Below are positions 9,968 to 21,900 of a stretch of 64,000 bases of DNA, one piece after another. The notes beneath the pieces were generated by a model. That model saw nothing but the letters and a program-made list of their open reading frames with translations, did no database searches and was not told the DNA's origin. Position 1 is the first letter of the stretch. The number at the start of each line of letters is the position of its first letter. This stretch comes from Gari tellinella. Taxonomy: Eukaryota; Mollusca; Bivalvia; Cardiida; Psammobiidae. A program made the translations under genes and the position numbers. The stretch is taken from the NCBI GenBank assembly GCA_922989275.2, contig OV277864.1, positions 42,531,550 to 42,595,549 on the forward strand, in the 5' to 3' direction.

Positions 9968-12900
9968 CTGTAATTGTAATCATGTTGAATTAAAAAATAA
10001 TGGCAGTTAAACACATTGAACTCTAGAGACAGAGCAACAGATAAAGGGTAGTTTTTCAAAACTTAAAATCTTTATTTCTGAATTAAACCCTATGGTGTCA
10101 CTACTCATTAGAATCGTCTCTTCGAGACGATTCTAATGAGTAGTAACACCATAGGATTTGGTGCTGAAATGAGTGATTAAATGTATGATTTGTTGAAATA
10201 AGTACCTCTTATCTGGGGCCCTGAGAGACGAGTATGCTCGTCTTTTACAAACCGTGAAAATAAAACTTGTCCTATGCAAACAATGAAGACATAGGTCAAT
10301 GTCCTCTGATAAGTGTTTGAAGTATTTACCACGTTGCAATACATTACAAAAGACAAAGTCAAGTAATCAAATTTGAACCAGACCTAATTGTAAATTAACC
10401 ATAGCCCGTTTCTAGTTTTGACGATAGGTGACCACTAAAAGCAGGTTGAAAGTAAAGCAGAATGCGCCTTAAGGCGAATTCTGCTTCACTTTCAGTCTGA
10501 TTTTAGGATATAATTGCATATGGTACATATTCATAACTGTGTAAATCGGAACTTTTTTCTTCTGGGGGGAATAAATTGTATGCGCTAAAAAGGGGGTTTT
10601 ATGGGGGGGAAAGGGTTAAACGTTTCAGTGGTGAATGAGTAAGAAGAATTATGTTGCAGCGATCAAAGCACTAGAGCAAGACTAATGTATTGCAATGGAC
10701 AATGGTATTTAGCGCCCCTCTCTACAACAACACCCAATGGGCCACAAAGATGTGTGTGCTGTCCGAACTGTTTAACCGTCGCATCAAAGTTTATTCGCTC
10801 AAAATGCCTACAAATTTTGATATTAAGTAATAAAGAGCAGACGACAAGTGTTTAAAGCAGATGACAACTGAAAAAAAGGTTACGGAAAGATCCAATTGGA
10901 CATACAACAAATCCTCAATATTACTTTTATACGAGGCTCGCTTTCAGTGTTAAATGACAGCTTAAAATAGGCTAAAAGTAAAGTAGCAAGCTCCTAGGAC
11001 GGTCTTGTGCTTTACTTTTTCTGATGGCAGCTGCTTTAAATAATTGTCGTCTGCCTTTTTAGCTCACCTGAGCCGAAGGCTCAGGATGAGCTATTGTGAT
11101 CCCATGTCGTCCGTCGTACGTCGTCCGTTCACATTTTCAAACAACATCTCCTCAGAAACCACTGACCCGATTTCAACCAAACTTTGTCCGAAGCATCAGT
11201 GACAAGGGGGAACAAAATCTTGTTCAAAGAGCTTGGCTAGGGTTATTCCCCTTGATGTGGGACCAGGTTTTCTAACATGACCGTATAGACAACTTTTAAT
11301 GCATAAGAAAATCTTAAAAAATCTTCTTCTCAGAAACCAAAAGGCCCAGACCTTTGATTTTTGGTATGTATCATTATCTAATGATTTTCTAGCAACATTG
11401 TTCAAATTTTGACCCTGGGGCCAAAAATGGCCCCACCCTGGGGCTTATCAGTTTTTCTTAGGAAAACCTTTAAAAATCTTCTTCTCAGAAACTGTATGGC
11501 CTAGATCATTAATATTTGACATGTAGCTTTGCCTTATGGTCCTCTACCAAGATTGTTCAAATTATGACCCCGGGTCAAAATTGGTCCCGCCCCGGGGCTT
11601 ATCAGTTTTACATAGACTTATATAGGAAAACCTTTAAAAATCTTCTTCTCTGAAACCGTAAGGCCCAGATCATTTATATTTAACTTTAATATTAATATTA
11701 ATTAACATTAATATTCAAATTATGACCCCGGGTCAAAATTGGTCCCGCCCCGGGGCTTATCAGTTTTACATAGACTTATATAGGAAAACCTTTAAAAATC
11801 TTCTTCTCAGAAACTGTATGGCCCACAGGGACCCGGCACGATTGATTTTTGAGAGAAAAAAATGTCAAAAGGTATATATAGAGACAAGGGGTACAACTTA
11901 TTGTTAGTATATTCCCACCCTATCTCGACAAAAGCGGTCATATCACGAATAATAATTGATGAAACGACACCCTTTTTGCATTTCTGTCTAGCTAATATAA
12001 TACCCATCCATAAAAACATAACATGAAACCAACTGTAAGGATGCACTTTCAACAGTAATTGCATTTACTCACAGAAATCAACGACTTTTGGAAAACGGGA
12101 CAGGTGTTCGTTCATGCTAACACAGCATTGACCACTACTGTATGCTTGTTTAGGCGGTAATCGAGTGTTACAGTCATTGACAACTACTGAACGCTTGTTT
12201 AGGCAGTAATATCGAGCATGACAGTCATACAGTTCCATAAATATACAGCTTTGACACCGATCAAAGCTGATTTTTTCTCAAATCATTGCCGTACCAAAAA
12301 AGCCTACATAGTCCGGTTGCCAACCCCCTGATTTTTCGATGAGCGTGTTTTGCGGTCCGTACAAAGTTTTTTTGCTGTTTCTATACCTCTGAGGTGTGCT
12401 CTTTAAGAATCTGAATGATGCCACTCTGGCATCATTGGGCAATCCGCACAATATGCAAATTAAGGCCGCCATTACTGAAAATCTTGTTTTCGTCAATATC
12501 TCAGAAACTATGCATGGTATCAACATAATTTTGGTGTTTATCCCAATATTTTGAGGGGTAAGTAATCAGATAAAGCCAATTTAGTAAAGATCACAGCGAT
12601 ATTTTGTGCTGAATAGGCATATTTAGGCAGCCATTACTGAAAATCTCGTTTTCGTCAATATCTCAGTACCTGTGCATGGTATCAAAATCATGTTGGTGTC
12701 TATCTCCATGTTTTGAGGGGTAAAGAATAAGATTAAACCATTTTAGTAAAGGTCAAACCAATATTTTGTGCTGAATGGGCATATTTAGGCAGCCATTACT
12801 GAAAATCTCGTTTTCGTCAATATCACAGTAACTACATATGGTTTCAGAATAATTTTGGTGTTTATCCCCATATTTTGAAGGGTAGAAAATCAGATAAAAC

Positions 12901-15900
12901 CATTTTAGTATTGATCCCACAAATATATTTATAAGGTTGTGATGAATATCCATATTTCGGCAGCCATTACCGAAAATCTTGTTTTCGTCAATATCTCAGC
13001 ATCTACGACATATCATATCAAAGTAATTCTGGCGTATAAACACATGTTTTAGGGGTAAATAATCAGTTAACGCCATTTCACCAAAGATCACACAAATAGT
13101 TTTTCTGAATAGGCATATTTAGTCAGCCAGTACTGAAAATCTCATTTTCGGCAATACCTCAGGAACTATGATACATGCATTAACATTATTCTGGCGGCTG
13201 TACTCCTGTTTGTAAAAGTAAAAAAAGTATCAATTTAAAGTCTACTTTCAGTCCGAATGACCGCTCAGCCGACTGTACATTTACTCCCCTGATCATTGAG
13301 CCATCTTGCCTACAATATTGAGCACTGCTAACATATGGCGCATAAGCAGCCGCAGTACCGGTTCAGACCCTTCGCAGGTACCTATTTTAACCCCTGGGTA
13401 GAGAGGAGCTATTCGGGGTACATATCTTGCTCAAGCATATTCCTGTACATCATCGGGGATTCGGAAAAAATCCCCTAGTCAGGCCGCTGGTCCGGCAGGG
13501 GATCGAACTCACGAACCCTGGTACCGTAGTTACCACTGGATTACTACCATCGGTAGGGAAAAGAAGCAGATTAAACCATTTTAGTATTGATCACACCAAC
13601 ATGTTTTGCAAAATAGACAAAAATCCACTTCACTGTACATCCAAGTTACAAAGCATTCTTTTTACTTATAATGATGTAGATTGCCATAACTGAACTGATT
13701 CAGTCCTCAAACAAGTCATTTTTAACAACATTGTCACTGTCATCGACCCGTCGGACGTGTTTTTTTCTGGCAGGGTGCTTTTCCGTGGCAGCCACAAAAT
13801 ATTGCGCATGACAAGCGAGTCGTATATCACAGACACATTGCTGTCCGACAGAGTGTATACGTAGCACAACTACACCTTATCATTTCCAGCACCTCCTGTG
13901 GAGCAATAGTAACGTTTGCTTGCAATACAACTTGTATCAATTATCTAGTGCGTTCATCAAGTTTCCACCCAAACTAGACAATATCTAATGATGCAGGTTC
14001 TGATTTGGAAGCTGATTTCCAAATGGCAGTCTGAATGTTTTACGTTCTCTTTGAATGCCTCTTTAGAAGGTGAAAATGACTTAAGCTGTGGGGTGTTTGT
14101 AACATATTTTCAAACCCAAACTAGACATCTTAGACATTGAAGCACAGCCGTATGACGTACTCGTGTTCACAGAAACATGGCTTTCAAATAAAATAAAAAA
14201 TGACGATCTCTACATTAAGAATTTCGGAGTACCTTTTCGTTGCGATAGAAGTGACAGAGTAGGGGGAGGCGTCGCCATATATGTGCGTGATGGTATTACT
14301 GCCCGTGAAAGATCGGATCTTTTTTTAAATGGACTTGAAGCTCTTTGGGTTGAAGTAATCATTAATCATAAAAAACTATTAATAGGAGGAATATACAGGC
14401 CTCCAGATTCTAACAATCACTACTGGCAACTGATGGAACAAAGCATTGACTTAGCTTTCAGCCAGACATGCGATAACGTCTTATTATCTGGAGACTTTAA
14501 TATGAACCTACTTAACCCACAATCAAACAAAATCAGTAGATTACTAGATTCCTATAACTCCAAGCAACTTATTACAACCCCTACACATTTTACAGAACAT
14601 TCTTCCTCTCTCATTGATCTCATCTTTGTTAAACATTCTCAGCACATTTGTGCCAGTTTTGTTGCAGATGCTTTTATACCGGATTTAATTAGATTTCACT
14701 GTCCTGTTGTGGCTGTACTTAAATTCAAGAAAGTCCTACCACGTGCTTTCAAAAGACGGATATGGCTTTACGACAGGGCAGATTACGCAACATTTAGAGA
14801 GAAACTCCACTCTGTTGACTGGGATACAACTCTCTCTACTGAAGATTCCGATCAAGCTGCCGGATCAATTACAGAAGCCATATTATCAACAGCGTCAGAG
14901 ACGATACCAAACAAATTAGTTACCATAAGACCTGGCGATATACCATGGATGAACAGCAATATAAGAAAATTCATAAGAAAACGTAATAAAATTCATAAAC
15001 AAGCCAAAACGGAAAACACATCACTGCTTTGGGAAAAATTTAGAACAGTTCGAAATAATGTAACAAAACTTATACGGAAATCTAAACATGACTATCAAAC
15101 TAATTTAATAGAAAAAATAAATGTAGCTCAAACAAATTCAAAAGAATGGTTTAAACTTTATAAAAAACTGTCAGATAAGAAAGTCTCAGCATCCATTCCA
15201 ACATTAATATCCAACAATGTACATGCAACAACAGATAATGAAAAGGCTGAACTACTGAACAATTACTTCTGTTCACAGTCACAGATCAATGACGAAAACT
15301 CAACCTTACCACACACTACACATGCTCACATACCAGATTTATCAATTTTAGCTAATATTGAATTCACCCCCAGGACGTCATGGATGCAATATCCTCAATG
15401 GATGCGTCCAAGGCTAGTGGCCCCGACCAAGTATCACCTCGTCTTTTACGTGAAGGAGCTCCTGAGATAGCTGCCCCCTTATCTGCATTTTTCAACACCT
15501 TAATTAGAACTTCTTTTTTCCCCGATGTATGGAAGCAAGCCAATGTTACTCCTATATTTAAAAAGGGAGATCCGTCGCAGCCCTCAAATTACAGGCCCAT
15601 CTCACTACTTAGCTGTATAGGGAAGGTAATGGAAAGATGCGTGCATAAATATTTATACAACTTTTTAATCTCCAACAACCTTCTCACTCCGCACCAGTCC
15701 GGTTTCATGAAAGGCGATTCGACGGTTAACCAATTGGCATACTTGTATAATGACATATGTAAAGCACTTGATGAAGGAAAAGAAGTTCGGGCAGTGTTTT
15801 GTGATATTTCCAAGGCCTTTGACAGAGTATGGCACAAGGGCCTTCTCTACAAACTATCTACCTTTGGTATTAGGGGATCCTTGCTGCAATGGTTTTCTTC

Positions 15901-18900
15901 ATATCTATCATCCAGACAACAACGTGTTGTATGTGCAAATTCTAGCTCGCAATGGTCTCCTGTTTCAGCAGGCGTCCCCCAAGGGTCTATCTTAGGTCCT
16001 TTGCTCTTTTTAGTTTATATTAACGATATTGTTAACGAAATTCAATCAACCATTAAGCTCTTTGCTGACGACACAAGTTTGTATATTGTAGTAGAAAATC
16101 CAACAACATCATCTGTCAAACTCAACGAAGATCTTAAAACTATTAACTCTTGGTCGAAATCGTGGCTAGTTTCCTTTAATCCGAATAAGACAGAGTCTTT
16201 GCTATTTTCTAGAAAGCGGGCTAAACCTTTTCACCCAAATCTCTATCTTGACCATTCATCGATATCACAAGTTAAAACACACACACACCTGGGTCTCACA
16301 CTCTCAGATGACGCTGGCTGGAAAACGCATGGATCTATTATCTTAGACAAAGCCTGGAAAAGAATTGGCATTATGCGATCTCTAAAATTTGTTCTAACTC
16401 GTCCTTGCTTAGAAAAAATGTATACATCATTCATCCGCCCTGTGTTGGAATACGCAGACATAGTCTGGGACAACTGTTCCATCGAAATGAAGAATGACTT
16501 GGAGTCAGTGCAGACTGAGGCAGCAAGAATAGTGGCCGGTGCAACGAAACTTTGTAATGTTGAATCTCTTCTTTACGATCTTAGATGGGAATCTCTAGTC
16601 AGCAGACGCAAAAAACACAAACTTATCCTAATGTATAAGATGAAAAACAATATTGCTCCATCATATTTATCAGCTCTAATCCCAACCTCACAACAGAATC
16701 GTTACACTCTAAGAAATAACGACAATATCCCTTTAATACACGCCAGAACTTCTTTATATTCATCTTCCTTTCTTCCATCAGGTGTCAGAGATTGGAACTC
16801 GCTGCCACAAGAAATACGGAATTCTCCTTCAGTGGAAGCATTTAAAGCCTCTCTCAACAGAAACAAACAGAGAGCGCCAAACACTATTCAAGCGGTACTC
16901 GCCGTGGACAAGTTCTTCACGCTCGTCTCCGGCTTGGATGTAGTTCCCTAAATTATGATCTACATAGAAGATCTCTTATAGAATCCCCTCTGTGTACATG
17001 TGGCTCAATAGAAACGGCAAGCCATTTTCTACTGCAATGCAATATTTACAGTCAAATCCGACCAACACTTTTGTCCCAGCTTCCTTGTCCTGCAACTATA
17101 AACAATCTCTTATACGGGTGTGAGCAATCAACAACAGAGGCCAATATGGAATTATTTGAAAATATACAAAAATTCATAATAGAGTCGAAGCGCTTTTAAT
17201 CATCTATCTGATGGTGGACATCCTCGCTCCCGACACTGACCTTCGCTGGCACCCGCTTGCATTGTGTGCTACACCCCCTTTATACTTCAATTTTAAACGC
17301 CTTTTCATTACTCCAAACGCAATCATTTTGTACATTTAGACGTATTTATTTAAATAATCTTCATACAAAACGTTTATATATACCAACTACATGTATGTCA
17401 ACTAAAACTAACCATAATTCATGTATTGTAATTATTATTTACTATGGAGAAGAATTCACATAAGTTTTTAGTAACTTGTTTTCTAATCCATATTTAAATG
17501 TTACTTGACATTATGTTCTGTAAATATGACACAATGTATGTAAAACATTTGAAATAAATACTGTTTAAACTAACATATTTTCTACCAATTCTTTGCAACC
17601 AGACTTCTCCTCAAACTTCAGACATGTTCGATGTCACCAAGCTTGTGACCCTGTAACAGGCAGCCATGGATCCTGTCGCTTCTCAAACGATGTCGCCTAT
17701 AGCACAAGATAATTTGCCCACTTTGTCCAGTACCACACCGATCTTTAGGACTTTGATGACAATTTCTACTCTGAAGCACTGACCTACAGTGACACAGCCT
17801 GAGAGGACATGGGCGACTGGCAGATGTGAAAACAAGTTAGTGTTCATGTTCACTTGCAGTTGCGGCAATGTCTATAGTAGTTTGTTAAGCATGTGGTCCT
17901 TCCAAGGTTAAACGACAGTCCAGATTCAACTTTGCGTAGAAGTGCAGCAGGAGATCGAAAACGTCAATGTCCTCACAAACAATGTTTGATTCTTTTTACG
18001 CCACTTTCAGCTGCCTTAACCATCTACTGTATGATAATAACACCCACTTCTTCATGGCGGGTCATGGTATCTTTCTTGCGGAAGACAATGTCATCCTGAA
18101 ATACTAGTACAGTGTTAGTAGAGGTAATGGACAGACTATGTCCATTCGGCTTTCTGGATCAAACTCTGACACATCAGAACTATGACCTGTACCTTATTCT
18201 CAGTTGCTGTAAGGAAAACCTTCTGGAGCGGCATTGGAGTATGTAACTGCAGTTTTTGTCGTCGTATGGCCTCGTCACCAGCTCGAGCTGCCCACATTCA
18301 ACTTTTAATCCTGAAGTTGACGTAGCGATCAAGTGGGTCATAGCTTGCCACCCTCTTCATAACATCCATCATGAAGCCATTTACAGTTCCTTGATTAGAC
18401 TCGTTTATAACCCAAATAATAGCACAGCCATCCTGTATTTCTATCATCTCTGAATTCTTAACCTGAGGAGTTGTGCAGCGTGTGTTCCTGCCTGTATGGG
18501 TCAGGTATGGGTCGTCGATCCCCTTCACTTAACTACCAACGAGACCCTACAGCTGAGCCATAGGTGCACAGCTACTGTAGTTGATGAGATATACTCAAAT
18601 TGCTCAGCTCTTATGACGATCAACGGCTGATCATCAACAATTTGATAATTGACTATTGATGGACTTTCCTGAGTGTATGATGCTCAGTGCTTTCTTTGCC
18701 TATGGTCCGGCAATTCAGACGAGCACGGGCGATGTGTATGACCTACAAGCGCCCAGTCACGGTTTGGAGGTTTCACTTTTCGGACTCAGCTAAGCTACAC
18801 TAACAGAACTATATATATTTCTGACTTAAACCTTGATACTCTGCACTACTTCAAAGTACAAGTATACTGTCTAAACCAACCGCCTAAAATCTAGAGCTAT

Positions 18901-21900
18901 ATTTCTGTGTGCCTCCTTTGACCACAAAGCAACAACTGACCGAATTTTTGTTTATTTGTTTGTAAACATCCTTTTCTGCAATATACAATATATGGGCTAA
19001 TTGGACATCCAAAAGAGAGGGCAGCGGATACAGAAACCTGGGCGCGATGTCTTACTCTTACTTTCGACAGGGTTCTCTGGTTTTTATATGCCTAGTGTAA
19101 AGTCTCATCCGAAGGACTTGGTCCAGCGGGGGATCAAACTCACGACCCTTGGCATCGTAGTCGAGTGTGCTACTACTAGACCACGTCTGCCGCGGTGTTT
19201 GTGCGTGTATCAGTCTTTTATTATGTTCGGTTAGGGATAAAGTACGACTTTACATTGTTGTCGGCTACCGTAAGGACTAATTAAATTCAAGAGCAAATAT
19301 CACTGTCAGCATCATCCTAATTTTGCGGTCGTTAAACTATTGAAAAGGAACTTAGAATGTATCTATATTGTCAAAAAAATGAACCTAAGAATTCTTAAGC
19401 TAGCTGAGGTATGACCATTCTTTTTATGCTCTTATATAAATGATGAACACACACCAGACAGACGACACAAAGAGAACGTAGACTCGACCGTCACATCAAT
19501 AATGGTGATCCTTCTTTTGCATATTTTGCAGAAATGAGCGACTTTGAAGAAGTTTGAAAATTGAATCAAGATAAAACTTTAGCAGTCAACAATTTCTTTC
19601 ATCAGTAAGGGGTTAATCTGATTCTTAACCTCTCGCAACATGGGGATTGAAACTTAAATAATTTTGAGATACTGACAAAAATGAGATTTTCAGTAATGGC
19701 TGCCTAAATATGCCTATTAAGTACACATTGTTGGTGTGATCTTTACTAAAATGGCTTAATCCGATTCTTTACCCCTCAAAACATGGAGATAGACACCAAC
19801 ATTAGTTTGCTACCATGCACGGGCACTGAGATAATAACGAAAAGGAGATTTTCAGTAATGGCTGCCTAAATATGCCTATTCAGCACAAAATATCGCAGTG
19901 ATCGTTACTAAAATAGCTTTATCTGATTCTTTACCCCTCAAAACATTGGGATAGACACCACAATTATGTTGATACCATGCATAGTTTCTGAGATATTGAC
20001 GAAAACAATATTTTCAGTAATGGCGGCCTTAATTTGCATATTGTGCGGATTGCCCAAAGGTGCCAGAGTGGCATCATTCAGATTCTTAAAGAGCACACCT
20101 CAGAGGAATAGAAACAGCAAAAAAACTTTGTACGGACGACAAAACACGCTTATCGGTCTCTGCCACCGGACTAACATGTACAAGAAGAGCTTTACTGCCG
20201 ATGAAAACATGCAAATTTGTTGTTGGACCAATGGTATTGCAATGGTTTGAGTATAAATCAGCTTTGATCGGTGTAAAAAATGGATATCCATGGAACTGTA
20301 TGACTGTCATATTCTATATTACCGCCTATACAAGCACACAGTAGTGGTCAATGCGGTTTCAGCTGTGAACGAACACCTGTCCCGTTTTCCAAAGGTCGTT
20401 GATTTCTGAGAGTAAATGCAATTACTTTTGAAAGTGCATGCTTCCAGTTGGTTTCATGTTATGTTTTTATGGAAGGGTATTATATAAGCTAGACAGAAGT
20501 GCAAAAAGGGTGTCGTTTCATCAATTATTATTTATGATATGCCCGGTTCTGTCGAGATAGGGTGAGAATGTACTAACAATCAGTTGTACCCCTCGTCTCT
20601 ATATATACCTTTTGAAAAAAAATTCTCTCAAAAATCAATCGTGCCGGGTCACTGTGCCCTGGGGCTTATCAGTTTTACATAGACTTATATAGGAAAACCT
20701 TTAAAAATCTTCTTCTCTGAAACTGTAAGGCCCAGCTGTTTAATATTTGACATATAGCTTCTCCTTGTGGTCCTCTACCAAGATTGTTCAAATTTTGACC
20801 CTGTGGCCAAAAATGACCCCGCCCTGGGGCTTATCAGTTTTTCTTAGGAAAACCTTTAAAAATCTTCTTCTCAGAAACCGTATTGCCTAGAACATTAATA
20901 TTTGACATGTAGCTTTAACTTATGGTCCTCTACCAAGATTGTTCAAATTATGACCCCCGGGTCAAAAATGGCCCCGCCCCGGGGCTTATCAGTTTTATAG
21001 TTGTAGACTTATATAGGAAAACCTTTTAAAATCTTCTTCTCTGAAACCGTAAGGCCCAGGTCTTTATTATTTGACATATAGCTTTGCCTTGTGGTCCTCT
21101 ACCACGATTTTTCAAATTATGACCCCCGGGCCAAAAAAGGCCCCGCCCTCGGGCTTATCAGTTTTTCATAGGAAAACCTTTAAAAATCTTCTTCTCAGAA
21201 ACCGTATTGCCTAGAACATTAATATTTGACATGTAGATTTGCCTTATGGTCCTCTACCAAGGTTTTCAAATTATGACCCCCGGGTCAAAATTGGTCCCGC
21301 CCCGGGGCTTATCAGTTTTACATAGACTTATATAGGAAAACCTTTAAAAATCTTCTTCTCTGAAACCGTAAGGCCCAGATCATTTATATTTAACATGTAG
21401 CTTTGCCCTATGGTCCTCTACCAAACTTAATCAAATTATGACCCCTGGGTCAAATTTGGCCCCGTCCCGGGCTTATCAGCTATATCAAAATGTTGCCCAG
21501 TCAGTTTCTATGGTACACTGTCTCAGGTGAGCGAAATGTGGCCCTCTGGGCCTCTTGTTTCTCAAATTGTTTCTATATATCTTCACATTTACTAAAGTAA
21601 TAACATTGAAGTAGGTCTAATATCGTGATGTAAGGCAGCTAAGGCCGAAAATCGAACAAACTTCTCCGTCTCGCATATTTATTCTGTCTGCTAAAAATGC
21701 ATACAGAACGAAGTGGACATGCTGTTGCATAACTAGGGATTCTGGACTGTTTGTCAATCTGCCACACATGTCCATTTGGTATATGATAAAAATAAATCCT
21801 AAATAGGTAAATAATGACTTAATTGGAAACTGGAATTGTCAATTTGAAGTTTCAGAGGCGTATGCCTTTTACTAGTATCTAAAATTCCAGCAGACCACAA

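Larger units (their letters stand above)
14105..17574 (+). mobile_element. Non-LTR retrotransposon (Jockey/CR1-type), 5'-truncated and frameshifted
   Basis: One long reading interrupted by frame changes: endonuclease, then reverse transcriptase, then a C-terminal CCHC-like knuckle. An AT-rich 3' UTR with AATAAA near 17550 ends the element. The endonuclease start is missing: the first in-frame residues (about 14105) correspond to the middle of the usual N-terminal motif. The element sits inside the long-TIR transposon and so is younger than it. Confidence 0.85.
11826..20654. mobile_element. Long-terminal-inverted-repeat DNA transposon, with nested LINE and SINEs
   Basis: Left terminus CAGGGACCCGGCACGATTGA and right terminus (complement) CAGTGACCCGGCACGATTGA, followed on both arms by matching sequence (TTTTTGAGAGAA, GGTATATATAGAGAC, CACCCTATCTCGAC). 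The arms extend inward for about 1.0-1.4 kb and include subrepeats of about 175 bp (GCCATTACTGAAAATCTC-type units, more copies on the left). A GCCC on each outer side is a possible 4-bp target duplication if the terminus starts one base earlier. The interior holds a LINE and a decayed ORF on the - strand (17600-18720). Superfamily not assigned. Confidence 0.75.
11061..21559 (+). mobile_element. Helentron-like element carrying a large nested insertion
   Basis: Left end TTTTTAGCTCACCTGAGCC with complementary GGATGAGCT. Right end CAGGTGAGCGAAATGTGGCC, hairpin (GGCCCTCTGGGCC), CTCTTGTT at 21559. Both outer parts (11100-11825 and 20655-21490) consist of the same repeat unit of about 130 bp (GGGGCTTATCAGTTTTACAT, CTTTAAAAATCTTCTTCTC). 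This shows that a single element was split by the long-TIR transposon at 11826-20654. Without the insert it would be about 1.7 kb, like the other Helentron-like copies. Confidence 0.75.
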
